Origin: Flavobacteriales bacterium UBA6693
GTDB lineage: Bacteria > Bacteroidota > Bacteroidia > Flavobacteriales > Weeksellaceae
Length of the DNA stretch: 64,000 nucleotides
Assembly (NCBI GenBank): GCA_002454815.1
Contig: DKJL01000011.1
Location: 1-64,000 of the forward strand
Direction: 5' to 3'
Shown: one piece after another, positions 8,355 through 17,384 of the stretch
Layout: every line of letters begins with the position of its first letter
How positions within the stretch are numbered: position 1 is the first letter of the stretch
The notes under the pieces: model-generated
The model's input: only the letters and a program-made list of their open reading frames with translations
Told to the model about the DNA's origin: nothing
Databases searched by the model: none
Position numbers and translations under genes: made by a program

Positions 8355-8591
8355 ATGTCAAGAATTTGCCAAATAACCGGAAAGCGTGCGATGGTAGGAA
8401 ACAATGTTTCTCACGCTAATAACAAAACGAAGCGTCGTTTTGAAATTAACTTATTGGAGAAGAAATTTTACCTGCCAGAGGTTGAAAAATCTGTGACGTT
8501 GAAAGTTTCGGCTCATGGGTTGAGAATCATCAACAGAATTGGGATTGAAGAAGCAATACAACGTGCAACCAGAAACGGTTTCATCAAATAA
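8355..8591 (+). CDS. rpmB: 50S ribosomal protein L28
   Basis: 78 aa, small basic protein of the large ribosomal subunit. Begins MSRICQITGKR and carries the L28 core: GNNVSHANNKTKRRF and the SAHGLRIINRIGIEEAI helix. An in-frame ATG 14 codons earlier lies inside the promoter and gives a non-family N-terminus, so it was rejected. Heads the operon rpmB-rpmG-DUF4295 with gaps of 11 and 19 bp. Zinc ligands are reduced to one Cys, so this looks like a non-zinc form. Confidence 0.96.
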   Translation: MSRICQITGKRAMVGNNVSHANNKTKRRFEINLLEKKFYLPEVEKSVTLKVSAHGLRIINRIGIEEAIQRATRNGFIK

Positions 8592-8602
8592 TTTAAGAAG
8601 TC

Positions 8603-8785
8603 ATGGCAAAAAAAGGAAATAGAGTACAGGTGATTCTGGAGTGCACCGAGCACAGAGAAAGCGGTGTGGCCGGAATGTCAAGATACATCACCACCAAGAA
8701 TAAGAAGAATACTACCGAAAGACTCGAGTTGAGAAAATTCAACCCGGTGCTCAAGAAGTACACCCTTCACAAAGAGATTAAGTAA
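8603..8785 (+). CDS. rpmG: 50S ribosomal protein L33
   Basis: 60 aa, basic, large-subunit protein. Family features: MAKKGNRVQVILECTEH at the start, a Y-x-T-x-KNKKNT turn and the FNPVLKKYTLHKEIK tail. It has only one of the four cysteines of the zinc-ribbon form, so it is a non-zinc L33. Second gene of the rpmB operon. Confidence 0.95.
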   Translation: MAKKGNRVQVILECTEHRESGVAGMSRYITTKNKKNTTERLELRKFNPVLKKYTLHKEIK

Positions 8786-8804
8786 TTTTTTAAATCAATA
8801 AAAA

Positions 8805-8960
8805 ATGGCAAAGAAAGTAGTAGCATCACTTCAGGGTGGCGCAGGTTCTAAAAAAATGACCAAGGTCGTGAAGATGGTAAGATCTCCAAAAACCGGAGCT
8901 TATATCTTCGACGAAAAAGTAATGAACGCTGATGAGGTAGATGCTTATTTGAAGAAATAA
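8805..8960 (+). CDS. DUF4295 family protein, Bacteroidota-specific ribosomal-operon companion
   Basis: 51 aa, very basic, too short for most gene callers. Starts MAKKVVASLQ and ends EVDAYLKK. Found in Bacteroidota directly after rpmB and rpmG, as here (19 bp after rpmG, followed by a terminator). No function is established as far as I know; its size, charge and place suggest a ribosome-associated protein, which is inference. Confidence 0.88.
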   Translation: MAKKVVASLQGGAGSKKMTKVVKMVRSPKTGAYIFDEKVMNADEVDAYLKK

Positions 8961-8982
8961 TCATTCGCATTGCGTGAATCAT

Positions 8983-9009
8983 AAAAACTATCCTCAAAGG
9001 ATAGTTTTT
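8983..9009 (+). terminator. Terminator of the rpmB operon
   Basis: 11-bp perfect stem AAAAACTATCC / GGATAGTTTTT with a 5-nt loop; the T-rich arm runs into further T. Confidence 0.8.
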
Positions 9010-9015
9010 TTATTT

Positions 9016-9023
9016 TATCTTTG
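9016..9023 (+). promoter_or_regulatory. -7 box TATCTTTG of ftsY
   Basis: Exact TAnnTTTG match 56 nt before the ftsY ATG. No clear TTTG element upstream because the terminator stem occupies that place. Confidence 0.55.
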
Positions 9024-9079
9024 TTTGTTTTGCCTCCTGCGCCTGCGCAGTTCTGTAACTTTTAATTTTTATTGCTGTA

Positions 9080-10033
9080 ATGAGCTGGTTCAAAAAAATT
9101 TTTAAAAAAGAAGAAAAAGAAACCTTAGACAAAGGTTTGGAAAAATCCAGTCAGGGGTTTTTTGATAAAATTTCCAAAGCGGTGGTCGGCAAAGCAAAGG
9201 TCGACGACGAGGTACTCGATGATCTGGAAGAAGTGCTTATCGCTTCCGACGTGGGCGCTTCTACTACGATAAAAATTATCGATCGCATTGAGCAACGTGT
9301 AGCGCGGGACAAATTTGTGGGCACCGATGAGCTCGATGCCATTCTCCGCGAAGAAATTACCGCTTTGCTTCTCGAAAATCCGCACGCGGCCAGCGGCAAC
9401 ATCGATACTACCAAGAAACCTTACGTCATTATGGTAGTGGGCGTCAACGGAGTCGGAAAGACGACCACCATCGGCAAGCTTGCTCATCAGTTTAAAACAG
9501 AAGGTAAAAGCGTTGTGCTCGGCGCGGCAGATACTTTCAGGGCTGCAGCAGTAGATCAACTCGTTATCTGGAGTGAGCGTGTAGGTGTGCCTATCGTAAA
9601 ACAGGGCATGGGAAGCGATCCGGCTTCTGTGGCTTTCGATACGGTACAGAGTGCGGTGGCAAACCATGCAGACGTGGTCATTATTGATACCGCCGGCCGA
9701 CTTCACAATAAAGTGAACTTAATGAACGAACTGACCAAGATTAAGCGCGTGATGCAGAAAGTTATTCCGGATGCACCGCACGAAATTCTGTTGGTGCTTG
9801 ATGGATCCACGGGCCAAAACGCTTTTGAGCAGGCAAAACAGTTTACCGCGGCTACAGAAGTCAATGCCCTGGCGATTACAAAACTGGACGGTACCGCAAA
9901 GGGCGGCGTCGTCATCGGTATTTCCGATCAGTTCCAAATTCCGGTGAAATATGTTGGCGTTGGAGAAAAGATGACGGATTTACAACTTTTTAACGGAGCC
10001 GAATTCGTGGATTCTTTCTTCCGAAAACGCTGA
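9080..10033 (+). CDS. ftsY: Signal recognition particle receptor FtsY
   Basis: 317 aa. GTPase that docks the SRP-ribosome complex at the inner membrane so that membrane proteins are inserted co-translationally. Short charged N-terminus (Lys/Glu, probably membrane binding), four-helix N domain about 25-100, then the G domain: GVNGVGKTTT (121-130), the DTFRAAAVDQL insertion-box region, DTAGR, and TKLDGTAKGG. The long acidic A domain of E. coli FtsY is missing, normal for this phylum. Own promoter and terminator. Confidence 0.97.
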   Translation: MSWFKKIFKKEEKETLDKGLEKSSQGFFDKISKAVVGKAKVDDEVLDDLEEVLIASDVGASTTIKIIDRIEQRVARDKFVGTDELDAILREEITALLLENPHAASGNIDTTKKPYVIMVVGVNGVGKTTTIGKLAHQFKTEGKSVVLGAADTFRAAAVDQLVIWSERVGVPIVKQGMGSDPASVAFDTVQSAVANHADVVIIDTAGRLHNKVNLMNELTKIKRVMQKVIPDAPHEILLVLDGSTGQNAFEQAKQFTAATEVNALAITKLDGTAKGGVVIGISDQFQIPVKYVGVGEKMTDLQLFNGAEFVDSFFRKR

Positions 10034-10039
10034 ATATTA

Positions 10040-10064
10040 GCGCTGTTACAGTGCCTTATTTTTA
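10040..10064 (+). terminator. Probable terminator after ftsY
   Basis: Six-bp stem GCGCTG / CAGTGC (one G-T pair) with a TTA loop, followed by CTTATTTTTA. Weak but well placed. Confidence 0.45.
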
Positions 10065-10102
10065 TGTAGAAGAGATTGTTTTCACTTCCTTGAATAAAGA
10101 AA

Positions 10103-10137
10103 TTTGTAATGGTATTCTCATTTTGGTCTTATGTTTG
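10103..10137 (+). promoter_or_regulatory. Promoter of the GlsB-like gene
   Basis: TTTG (10103-10106), 23 nt, TATGTTTG (10130-10137), an exact TAnnTTTG box. The leader to the ATG is about 45 nt. Confidence 0.55.
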
Positions 10138-10186
10138 ATTACAAACTAACATCAAATTAATTAATATTAACATTAAATCTTAAACT

Positions 10187-10441
10187 ATGGGAATTTTAAC
10201 TTGGATCATTTTTGGTCTTATCGTAGGAGCAATCGCTAAATTTATTATGCCAGGAAACCAGGGAATGGGTTGGCTTGTCACCATTATTCTTGGTATCGTC
10301 GGCGCATTCGTCGGTGGCTGGATCGGCAGTATGCTGGGCTGGGGAACTGTAGAGGAGTTCGATTTCAAAGGAATTATCCTTGCTGTAGTGGGTGCCTTGG
10401 TCGTACTCTGGATTTACGGAATGGCGACCAGACGCGCATAG
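10187..10441 (+). CDS. GlsB/YeaQ/YmgE family stress-response membrane protein
   Basis: 84 aa, three hydrophobic helices rich in glycine (IIFGLIVGAIAKFI, the GIVGAFVGGWIGSMLGWG segment, and the C-terminal AVVGALVVLWIYG). This matches the transglycosylase-associated protein family (Pfam Transgly_assoc), small inner-membrane proteins often induced by stress; the molecular role is unknown. Ends with a short basic tail. Own promoter, and a terminator shared with sppA, which converges on it. Confidence 0.85.
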   Translation: MGILTWIIFGLIVGAIAKFIMPGNQGMGWLVTIILGIVGAFVGGWIGSMLGWGTVEEFDFKGIILAVVGALVVLWIYGMATRRA

Positions 10442-10460
10442 AAAAATTAAAAAATATAAA

Positions 10461-10489
10461 AATTCCGCTTTGAACTTCAGAGCGGGATT
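10461..10489. terminator. Bidirectional terminator between the GlsB-like gene and sppA
   Basis: AATTCCGCT (10461-10469) pairs with AGCGGGATT (10481-10489), 11-nt loop. T-run on the plus side; A-rich bases on the left give a T-run on the minus strand. Confidence 0.7.
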
Positions 10490-10511
10490 TTTTGTGCTTT
10501 TGTTTTTAAAT

Positions 10512-12266
10512 TTAATCCATTTTCAGCTGGAAAGGCGCCTGCATCATAATACTTTGTTTCGCCTGGGGATTTGTCAGCAATTCAAAATATTTATAATTAT
10601 CCGCTCCGATTTTGTTTTTAATTAATCGTGATGAAATTTCATTTTCATCCATATTTTTAAACAGCTGTTCGAATGGTGTCGATTTTTTTGGAAAGGAAAC
10701 AATTCCGTAGTTATCTACTTTTGCTTTTTTTGCAGCGTAGCGCACCGCGTCCTGCAGGGATCCGAGTTCGTCTACCAGACCAAGTTGTTTTGCGCGCGAG
10801 CCGCTCCAGACGCGTCCGCCACCAATCTCATCGATCTGTTCGAAGCTTTTTTTACGGTTTAAAGTTACGAAGTGTACAAAACGCTTATAAGTTTGCTCCA
10901 CACTTCTGGTCAGAATGGCGACACCGCCGGGCGTTACTCCGTTGATGGGCGAATACATATTGCTGTTGGCATTTGTTGTGACCGCGTGCGCCGTCAGTCC
11001 GTTTTTGTTAGCGATTTCTTTGAAATAAGGGATCATTCCGAAAACCCCGATGGAGCCTGTCAGCGTGTTGGGCTCGGAATATATTTTTTCTGCGGCCATC
11101 GCAATATAATACCCGCCGGAAGCTGCATAATCGCCAAAGGAAACGATGATGGGTTTTTTCTTCTTCAGTTGCTGGAGTTCGAACAGGATTTCATCGGAAG
11201 CATTCGCGCTGCCACCCGGAGAATTGATTCTCAACACGACCGCCTTTACCTTGTCGTCGTCGGCGAGTTTTTTGATGTCTTTAATGTAATTTTTCGCGTA
11301 GATTTCCTGATAGCCTTCACCATTATATATCGCGCCGGAAGCGTACAAAATGGCAACTTTCGAGGTGCCTTTTTCTTTTTCTTCAGCGGCGCTGATGTAT
11401 TTGGAAAAAGATACGTTGCTGAGTTTCTCTTTTTCTTTCACCTTAAGTTTAGCTTTTATCATATCGTCATATTCGCTTTTTTGAGCAAGACGGTCGACAA
11501 GTTTGTGCTGCAGGCTAAGTTCGGGTATGGTTCCGTAAAGACTGTCCACTACAGTGCGGAACTGTGCGCTGTCGATCTTACGCGAGGCCGCGATTTTTTG
11601 CGCAGTTCCCGTCCATAAGTCATTAAGCAAAGTACTCAGCTGTTCGCGGTTTTCGGGCGACATATCATCGCGCATATAAGGTTCCACGGCAGATTTATAT
11701 TTACCGTGACGAATGATTTCCAAGCCGATACCGTATTTGTCCGCGAAGTTTTTCATATAAGTGACTTCCATCGCAAGACCTTTTAAATCGATTCCTCCGG
11801 AGGGGTTCAGGACATACTGGTCTGCCACTGAACCAAGATAATAAGCAGGTTGGGAAACGACATTCCCGTAGGCGTAGACGAATTTTCCGCTCTTTTTAAA
11901 ATCTTCCAGTGCAGCGCGGATATCGTCCAGCTGCGTAACGCCGGCACTCAGACCATCTGTCTCGATGCTGATGCCACGGATGCGGTCATCCGTTTTTGCA
12001 GCTTCTATCGCGTTAAGTATGTCATAAATTAGAACATTTTTATCGCTCGTGCCGAAAGAAAAAATGCCCGGCTGGTCTTCAGAAGGACTGTCGATGATGT
12101 TGGTTTTCAGGTCCAGCGTAAGCACAGACTTATTTTTTATAGTGGTCTTGCTGCTTCCGCCGAAAGAACTTGCGACGATCAGTAAAATTAATGTAATTGA
12201 AAAAACGGCAGCAATGATGATAATTGCCACTATATTTGCCAGTACATTCTTGAAAAAACTCTTCAT
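10512..12266 (-). CDS. sppA: Signal peptide peptidase SppA, 67K type
   Basis: 584 aa, inner-membrane serine protease that degrades cleaved signal peptides. One N-terminal membrane anchor (about 10-33). Two tandem SppA/S49 domains as in E. coli: the general base Lys191 in GKYKSAVEPYMRDDMS in the first half and the nucleophile Ser383 in DYAASGGYY in the second. The long form (two repeats) rather than the 36K form. Divergent from folK with 23 bp between the start codons, so their control regions overlap each other's 5' ends. Confidence 0.94.
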   Translation of the reverse strand: MKSFFKNVLANIVAIIIIAAVFSITLILLIVASSFGGSSKTTIKNKSVLTLDLKTNIIDSPSEDQPGIFSFGTSDKNVLIYDILNAIEAAKTDDRIRGISIETDGLSAGVTQLDDIRAALEDFKKSGKFVYAYGNVVSQPAYYLGSVADQYVLNPSGGIDLKGLAMEVTYMKNFADKYGIGLEIIRHGKYKSAVEPYMRDDMSPENREQLSTLLNDLWTGTAQKIAASRKIDSAQFRTVVDSLYGTIPELSLQHKLVDRLAQKSEYDDMIKAKLKVKEKEKLSNVSFSKYISAAEEKEKGTSKVAILYASGAIYNGEGYQEIYAKNYIKDIKKLADDDKVKAVVLRINSPGGSANASDEILFELQQLKKKKPIIVSFGDYAASGGYYIAMAAEKIYSEPNTLTGSIGVFGMIPYFKEIANKNGLTAHAVTTNANSNMYSPINGVTPGGVAILTRSVEQTYKRFVHFVTLNRKKSFEQIDEIGGGRVWSGSRAKQLGLVDELGSLQDAVRYAAKKAKVDNYGIVSFPKKSTPFEQLFKNMDENEISSRLIKNKIGADNYKYFELLTNPQAKQSIMMQAPFQLKMD

Positions 12267-12289
12267 TATTCTCTATATTATTTCGCAAT

Positions 12290-12736
12290 ATGTCGCAACA
12301 TGAAGTCACTTTGTTACTGGGCAGTAATCTGGGCAACCCGGAACAGAATATAAATAACGCAATAGCCCAGCTGGAGGCCGAGTTCGGCACGATTGTCGCT
12401 AAGACGCAAGTGCTGGAAACGGCACCTGTAGAGTTTGTCACTAGAAATTATTTTTGTAATATTGCATTGATAATAAAGACGCAGTATTCTCCTCTGCAGG
12501 TGCTGAGAAAGATTAAAGAAATTGAGCATCGAATGGGACGTACGACCGACACGTCAGTTTCAGTAGACTATCAGGATAGAATAATTGATATTGATGTGGT
12601 TTTTTTTGATGCTATAAAATATTACTGCAGGGAGCTTGGGATACCGCACGAGAAACATCAGCATGAACGTGAGTTTTCGAGAACGCTGTTGAATGGGCTA
12701 ATGAGGGAAAAAGCAGTTGAGGTAAAAACAAACTGA
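12290..12736 (+). CDS. folK: 2-amino-4-hydroxy-6-hydroxymethyldihydropteridine pyrophosphokinase
   Basis: 148 aa, cytoplasmic. Transfers pyrophosphate from ATP to 6-hydroxymethyl-dihydropterin in folate synthesis. Seen: LLLGSNLGNPEQNI at the N-terminus, the acidic metal site in YQDRIIDIDVV (about 96-106, Asp-Ile-Asp), and the C-terminal IPHEKHQHEREF motif. The end after this motif is shorter and less regular than in E. coli HPPK. Unlinked to other folate genes here. Confidence 0.88.
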   Translation: MSQHEVTLLLGSNLGNPEQNINNAIAQLEAEFGTIVAKTQVLETAPVEFVTRNYFCNIALIIKTQYSPLQVLRKIKEIEHRMGRTTDTSVSVDYQDRIIDIDVVFFDAIKYYCRELGIPHEKHQHEREFSRTLLNGLMREKAVEVKTN

Positions 12737-12967
12737 TAGTACTTCAAATTTCTCAGCCGATCCAACTTACCGATCGCGCTGATTTTATTTAAATAGAATT
12801 CAAATGTGCGGATGGCCCAAGACTTGCTTTGGGGATGGGGTCTGACTGAGGTTAAAATAACGTGCAAATGTTGTGGATCGCCGTAGAAAAGATGACCATC
12901 GCAGTACAATGAAGGTCCAGATTTTTTTGATTGAATTATCATTATAGTAATTAAAATAATAAACAGT
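12737..12967. other. 231-bp folK-ompA intergenic region
   Basis: Holds the ompA leader. A minus-strand frame stays open through most of it and on into both neighbours; its middle part (about 12740-12930) reads like ordinary protein, but it has no start codon of its own and runs antisense into ompA, so at most it is a coding remnant. No clear -7 box was found for ompA. Confidence 0.3.
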
Positions 12968-14395
12968 ATGAAACTAAATTTAACAACTCTTGCACTAGCA
13001 CTGGTACTGCCGGCATCAGCTATTGCGCAGGATACCATTTCGTCCATGACGGACGGGATGATGAGTCCTTACACATCGGGTTCCGCGAACGTGTCACCAT
13101 TTACACAGGAATCAAAAAGATTTAATGATTGGGCTATTTCAGCAGGTGCCGGTGTTCCACTGATGCATTCTGCAGATCTTAACTCACTCGAAAGTGGCGG
13201 AGCCGGAAAAAACCTATTCGGTTGGTCGGCCTACGTGAGCGTTGATAAAGCACTTTCTCACGCTTTCGGCCTTAAACTGCAGTATGATAAAGGTGAAACA
13301 AGACAAGGTTACGTAAATACAAAAGACCATGTTGCTTCTCCCGCCGGTCCCGGAGGTCGTACCCAGTATGACGCATTGTCTTTGTTGGGAGATGTAAATC
13401 TTTCAAACCTGTTGCGTCGTGTAGATAACAAATCACCATACCGATGGGCACTTCACGGTTATGCAGGTGTAGGTACGTTGGCGTATAAAGCTTACCGTCA
13501 GAATGCGGGGCAGGCTTATAATCAAGCTTTAATTACTGAAGTTGAGCCATTTAAAATGAACAGCCTTTTCGGACAAGCCGGTGCAGGTCTGAAATACCGC
13601 GCAACTAAAGCTTTGGATTTGGAAGCGAGAGGAATGTATATCGTTACCGGTGATGATACTTTCGACGGTTATGCATCCAACGATAACAATAACACCTCGG
13701 ATAATGTAATGAATATTACCTTGGGTGCCACGCTAAATCTAGGCAGACATGCATCTCACCTCTTCTGGCATGACCCGCTTCAGGAGATTTACCATAGAAT
13801 GGATGTTCTGACTGATAAGAGTCAGGACATAGAAGTTTGTAAAAGTGGTGATGCAGATAACGACGGCGTTTGCGACGATTGGGACAGACAGCTTGATACA
13901 CCTGCAGGTGCACGTGTAGACGGAGCTGGTGTTGCATTGGACGTAGATTTAGACGGTGTTATTGACCTTTATGACAAATGTGTTACCGTACCAGGACCAG
14001 TAGAAAATAACGGTTGCCCACTGGGAACTTCTTCTATTACAGACGATACCCGTATTATGGAAGGTATTGAATTCGATTTCGATTCAGACCGTATTCTTCC
14101 TTCAAATACACCAATTCTCAACAATGCGGTGAATTATATCAACTCCTCTGCAGCAACTTATAACGTTGTAGGTGGTACTGATACACGTGGTACAGCCGAG
14201 TACAACCAACGGTTGTCTGAGCGCAGAGCAAACAGCGTTAAAAATTATTTGATCCAAAACGGCGTGAATTCTACTAAATTGAATTCCATCGGTAGAGGCG
14301 AATCAGATCTGAAATATCCAGAATGTGAGCCAGCTACAAAATGCCCGGAATGGAAAAATAGAGCGAACAGACGTGTTTATTTCGAAGCAAAATAA
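12968..14395 (+). CDS. OmpA family outer-membrane protein
   Basis: 475 aa. Signal peptide 1-21 (ASAIAQ), an N-terminal beta-barrel of roughly 270 residues, a short calcium-binding thrombospondin type 3-like linker with DADNDGVCDDWD and DVDLDGVIDLYD acidic repeats (about 296-325), then a C-terminal OmpA peptidoglycan-binding domain with GGTDTRGTAEYNQRLSERRA (about 400-419). Such proteins tie the outer membrane to the cell wall and are usually abundant in flavobacteria. Four cysteines in the linker and tail may form disulfides. Ends in a strong terminator; monocistronic. Confidence 0.93.
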   Translation: MKLNLTTLALALVLPASAIAQDTISSMTDGMMSPYTSGSANVSPFTQESKRFNDWAISAGAGVPLMHSADLNSLESGGAGKNLFGWSAYVSVDKALSHAFGLKLQYDKGETRQGYVNTKDHVASPAGPGGRTQYDALSLLGDVNLSNLLRRVDNKSPYRWALHGYAGVGTLAYKAYRQNAGQAYNQALITEVEPFKMNSLFGQAGAGLKYRATKALDLEARGMYIVTGDDTFDGYASNDNNNTSDNVMNITLGATLNLGRHASHLFWHDPLQEIYHRMDVLTDKSQDIEVCKSGDADNDGVCDDWDRQLDTPAGARVDGAGVALDVDLDGVIDLYDKCVTVPGPVENNGCPLGTSSITDDTRIMEGIEFDFDSDRILPSNTPILNNAVNYINSSAATYNVVGGTDTRGTAEYNQRLSERRANSVKNYLIQNGVNSTKLNSIGRGESDLKYPECEPATKCPEWKNRANRRVYFEAK

Positions 14396-14422
14396 TCTGC
14401 TCGATTTCACAATATATTTTAT

Positions 14423-14445
14423 AGCCGCAGTAATGCGGCTTTTTT
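14423..14445 (+). terminator. Terminator of the OmpA-family gene
   Basis: Perfect 7-bp stem AGCCGCA / TGCGGCT, GTAA tetraloop, then a run of T. Confidence 0.85.
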
Positions 14446-14492
14446 GTGCATCATATTTGGCGCAATGCGTTTTGTTTCTGTAATTTTACTCA

Positions 14493-16400
14493 GTGGTTAC
14501 CTCCTCCGATTTTGACGAACTGAAGCTCCAGACCCTTAAACACTTTTGGGGGTACGAGGCTTTTCGTGATTTTCAGGAGGAAGTTATCGATGCGGTAATT
14601 TCCGGGCGTGATGCCCTGGCACTGCTGCCGACCGGCGGCGGAAAATCCTTGTGTTACCAACTTCCGGCCCTCATGCTCGAAGGAACGTGTCTCGTAATTT
14701 CGCCTCTATTGGCACTGATGCGCGACCAGGTAATTCAAATGAAAAATATCGGAGTGGAAGCCGAATATCTTTCCGCAGAGTTGGATGACTTTGATGCGGA
14801 AATTATTTACAACCGTTGCAAAGAAGGTTTAACCAAAATTCTTTACGTTTCACCGGAACGTCTTACCAACCGTACTTTTGTTAGCAATATAGAGGAAATT
14901 CAGCTTTCTTTTATTGCCGTTGACGAGGCACACTGTATCTCAGAATGGGGCCAGGATTTCCGGCCGAGTTATGAAAACATAAAGGACTTCCGCGCCCGTT
15001 TCCAGTCAATTCCTTGCGTAGCGCTTACCGCAACGGCTACACCGAAAGTGCTGCGGGAGATTCAGCAAAAACTGAATTTGAAAAATCCGGTGGTCTTCCA
15101 GAAAAGTTTTCGACGCACCAACCTGAAAATTATTTCCGATAAAATTGCTGATAAGTACGAGCGCGTACGCAAAATCGTTAAATACAACCAGTCTTCCGGT
15201 ATTGTTTATGTCCGTACCAGAAAAGAAGCCGAAGCACTGGCCGAATTTCTGCAACGGAACGGTTTGCCGAATGTTGCCTACTTCCATGCGGGTTTGCCGG
15301 CAAAAGAAAAAAACTTCCGCCAAAACGCGTGGCTCAACAGTCATAATAATGTCCTGATTTCCACAAACGCTTTTGGGATGGGCATTGATAAAGACAACGT
15401 GCGCTTTATCATACATTTTTCGCCGGCTGCATCCATTGAGAACTATTATCAGGAAATCGGACGCGCCGGGCGTGATGGGCACACCTCTTATGCCTTTCTT
15501 TTGTGGAACGAACTGGAGTTAAAAAGTTTTGATGATATTCTGGCCAACCAAACGCCTTCCCGAAAGGAATTTTCCACCATCGTCTCTTATGTGTATTCCA
15601 CGTTTCAAATTGCGGAGAATGATTTGCCCGAAAATGTTTTTCAACTGCATCTTCAGCGTATCCAAAGTTTTACCAAATTGTCACTGGCGAAAATTCGCAA
15701 CGTCCTGAATTTTCTTCATCATCAGGAGATCATTTATTACAACGCACAACAGGCAAGATCTTCTGTGGAACTTAAAATCAAAGCTCCGGACCTCGATCTC
15801 CTTCCACATAAAGATGCGTATTTTTTAGAATTACTTTTACGAAATCTCGCCGGACTTACGACGCATAAGGTTTTGTTCAGCGAAAAAGTGCTAAGCGCCA
15901 AAATCGATGTCGATCCGCAGTTAGTGAAAGAACGGCTCCGCGAAATGCAGAAAAAAGGCCACATCGAATATATTGACGGCGCTATGGCAAGTATAAAGTT
16001 TTTAAAACCGCGCGAACAGCGCGCTTTAGACGGCATGTACTGGCATCTGTTCGCGCAGATTCAGAAAAACAAAATTCAGAAGTGGGAGGAAATGAAGTTT
16101 TTTGTGCTGGATACGGAATTTTGTAAAATGAAATTAATTTTATCTTATTTCGGTGAAAAAAATGTAAAAAATTGCGGTCAGTGTTCCGTTTGTGAAAAAC
16201 AGAAAGAACAGGTGTTCGGTCGCGATGTTTCTTCGGAAATTTTAGAACTCTTAAAGAAATCTCCTGCTGATGTTGAAGAAATTGCCATCCGGCTCAGCTA
16301 TTTCGCTAAGGAAAATATTCTGGAGAATCTCATCCATTTACTCGACACGGGAAAAGTAAAAATGCTCAACTTCAGAACGTATGCTTATAATCATGATTAA
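14493..16400 (+). CDS. recQ: ATP-dependent DNA helicase RecQ
   Basis: 635 aa, cytoplasmic 3'-5' DNA helicase of recombination and fork repair. Walker A PTGGGKS (46-52), DEAH box (144-147), TATATPKV, STNAFGMGIDK and ENYYQEIGRAGRDG motif VI. A zinc module with four Cys (FCKMKL ... CGQCSVC) is present, followed by a shortened end; the HRDC domain is not evident, as in other short flavobacterial RecQ. The start is GTG at 14493: an in-frame stop lies 10-12 nt upstream and no ATG occurs before the helicase domain. Ends 36 bp before fmt, so the two may be co-transcribed. Confidence 0.94.
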   Translation: MVTSSDFDELKLQTLKHFWGYEAFRDFQEEVIDAVISGRDALALLPTGGGKSLCYQLPALMLEGTCLVISPLLALMRDQVIQMKNIGVEAEYLSAELDDFDAEIIYNRCKEGLTKILYVSPERLTNRTFVSNIEEIQLSFIAVDEAHCISEWGQDFRPSYENIKDFRARFQSIPCVALTATATPKVLREIQQKLNLKNPVVFQKSFRRTNLKIISDKIADKYERVRKIVKYNQSSGIVYVRTRKEAEALAEFLQRNGLPNVAYFHAGLPAKEKNFRQNAWLNSHNNVLISTNAFGMGIDKDNVRFIIHFSPAASIENYYQEIGRAGRDGHTSYAFLLWNELELKSFDDILANQTPSRKEFSTIVSYVYSTFQIAENDLPENVFQLHLQRIQSFTKLSLAKIRNVLNFLHHQEIIYYNAQQARSSVELKIKAPDLDLLPHKDAYFLELLLRNLAGLTTHKVLFSEKVLSAKIDVDPQLVKERLREMQKKGHIEYIDGAMASIKFLKPREQRALDGMYWHLFAQIQKNKIQKWEEMKFFVLDTEFCKMKLILSYFGEKNVKNCGQCSVCEKQKEQVFGRDVSSEILELLKKSPADVEEIAIRLSYFAKENILENLIHLLDTGKVKMLNFRTYAYNHD

Positions 16401-16436
16401 ACTAAATACGTTCAGTTTAAAAATATCAAGTCTTCA

Positions 16437-17384
16437 ATGAAATCATTAAAAATAGTTTTTTTCGGTACGCCGGAGTTCGCCAAAACGGCTTTGCAGGCGA
16501 TTCATCAGTCGCATCACGAAGTCGTGGGCGTTGTCACCGTAGCGGATAAAGCGAGCGGCCGAGGACAAAAAGTAAATCAATCGGCAGTGAAACAGTACGC
16601 AGCTGAAAATAATTTAGCCACCTTCCAACCCGAAAAGCTGCGCGATCCGGAATTCCTGGAAAATATGCGCCAGTTGGAAGCCGACGTTTTTGTCGTTGTG
16701 GCCTTCCGGATGATGCCGAAGGTCCTTTTTGAAATTCCGGTGCTGGGAACTTTTAATCTCCATGCCTCACTGCTGCCGGATTATCGGGGAGCGGCGCCGA
16801 TTAACTACGCGATCATCAATGGAGAAAGCAAAACAGGCGCGACCACTTTTTTTATTAATGAAAAAATTGATGAAGGGAATATTTTATTGCAAAATGAACT
16901 GACAATATCAGAGACCGAAGATGCCGGACAGTTGCACGACAGGCTGATGGAAACGGGGGCGCAGCTTATCGTAGAGACGCTGAATGGTTTGGCTGACAAC
17001 ACTATTGAAGAAAAACCACAGCCGGAAGTTGCCGAGCCCAAAAATGCTTTCAAGATTTTTAAAGAAGATACGCGTATTGACTGGAATCAGGAGGTGAATA
17101 AAATTTATAATTTTGTTCGCGGCATGTCTCCGTATCCCGCGGCGTTTACAAGTCTTAAAATAGGAGAGGACGTTAAAACGTTGAAAATATTCAAAGGAAA
17201 AGCGGAAAATACCACACATAATCAACGTGCCGGAAACTTAGAAATTGATAAACAGAACTTTAAAATCTTCACGAAAGACGGCATTTATTTTCCAGAAGAA
17301 GTGCAGCTGGAGGGGAAAAAACGAATGACAGTGAAGGATTTCCTCAACGGTTTTCAGCAATTTGACGGAATTTCGATTGGTTGA
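16437..17384 (+). CDS. fmt: Methionyl-tRNA formyltransferase
   Basis: 315 aa, cytoplasmic. Formylates initiator Met-tRNA using 10-formyl-THF. N-terminal formyltransferase domain with FFGTPEFA at the start, the catalytic Asn107/His109 in FNLHASLLPDYRGAAP (107-122) and Asp in the INEKIDEGNIL loop; C-terminal OB-like tRNA-binding domain from about 208. Its stop codon (17382-17384) directly abuts the stop of the converging T9SS gene at 17385. Confidence 0.95.
   Translation: MKSLKIVFFGTPEFAKTALQAIHQSHHEVVGVVTVADKASGRGQKVNQSAVKQYAAENNLATFQPEKLRDPEFLENMRQLEADVFVVVAFRMMPKVLFEIPVLGTFNLHASLLPDYRGAAPINYAIINGESKTGATTFFINEKIDEGNILLQNELTISETEDAGQLHDRLMETGAQLIVETLNGLADNTIEEKPQPEVAEPKNAFKIFKEDTRIDWNQEVNKIYNFVRGMSPYPAAFTSLKIGEDVKTLKIFKGKAENTTHNQRAGNLEIDKQNFKIFTKDGIYFPEEVQLEGKKRMTVKDFLNGFQQFDGISIG

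Noticed and set aside
10872..11618. 248-codon plus-strand frame
   Set aside because: Lies fully inside sppA on the other strand and shows no protein family.
12658..13047. 129-codon minus-strand frame between folK and ompA
   Set aside because: Overlaps both neighbours in antisense and has no signal or motif; the middle part is noted only as a possible remnant.
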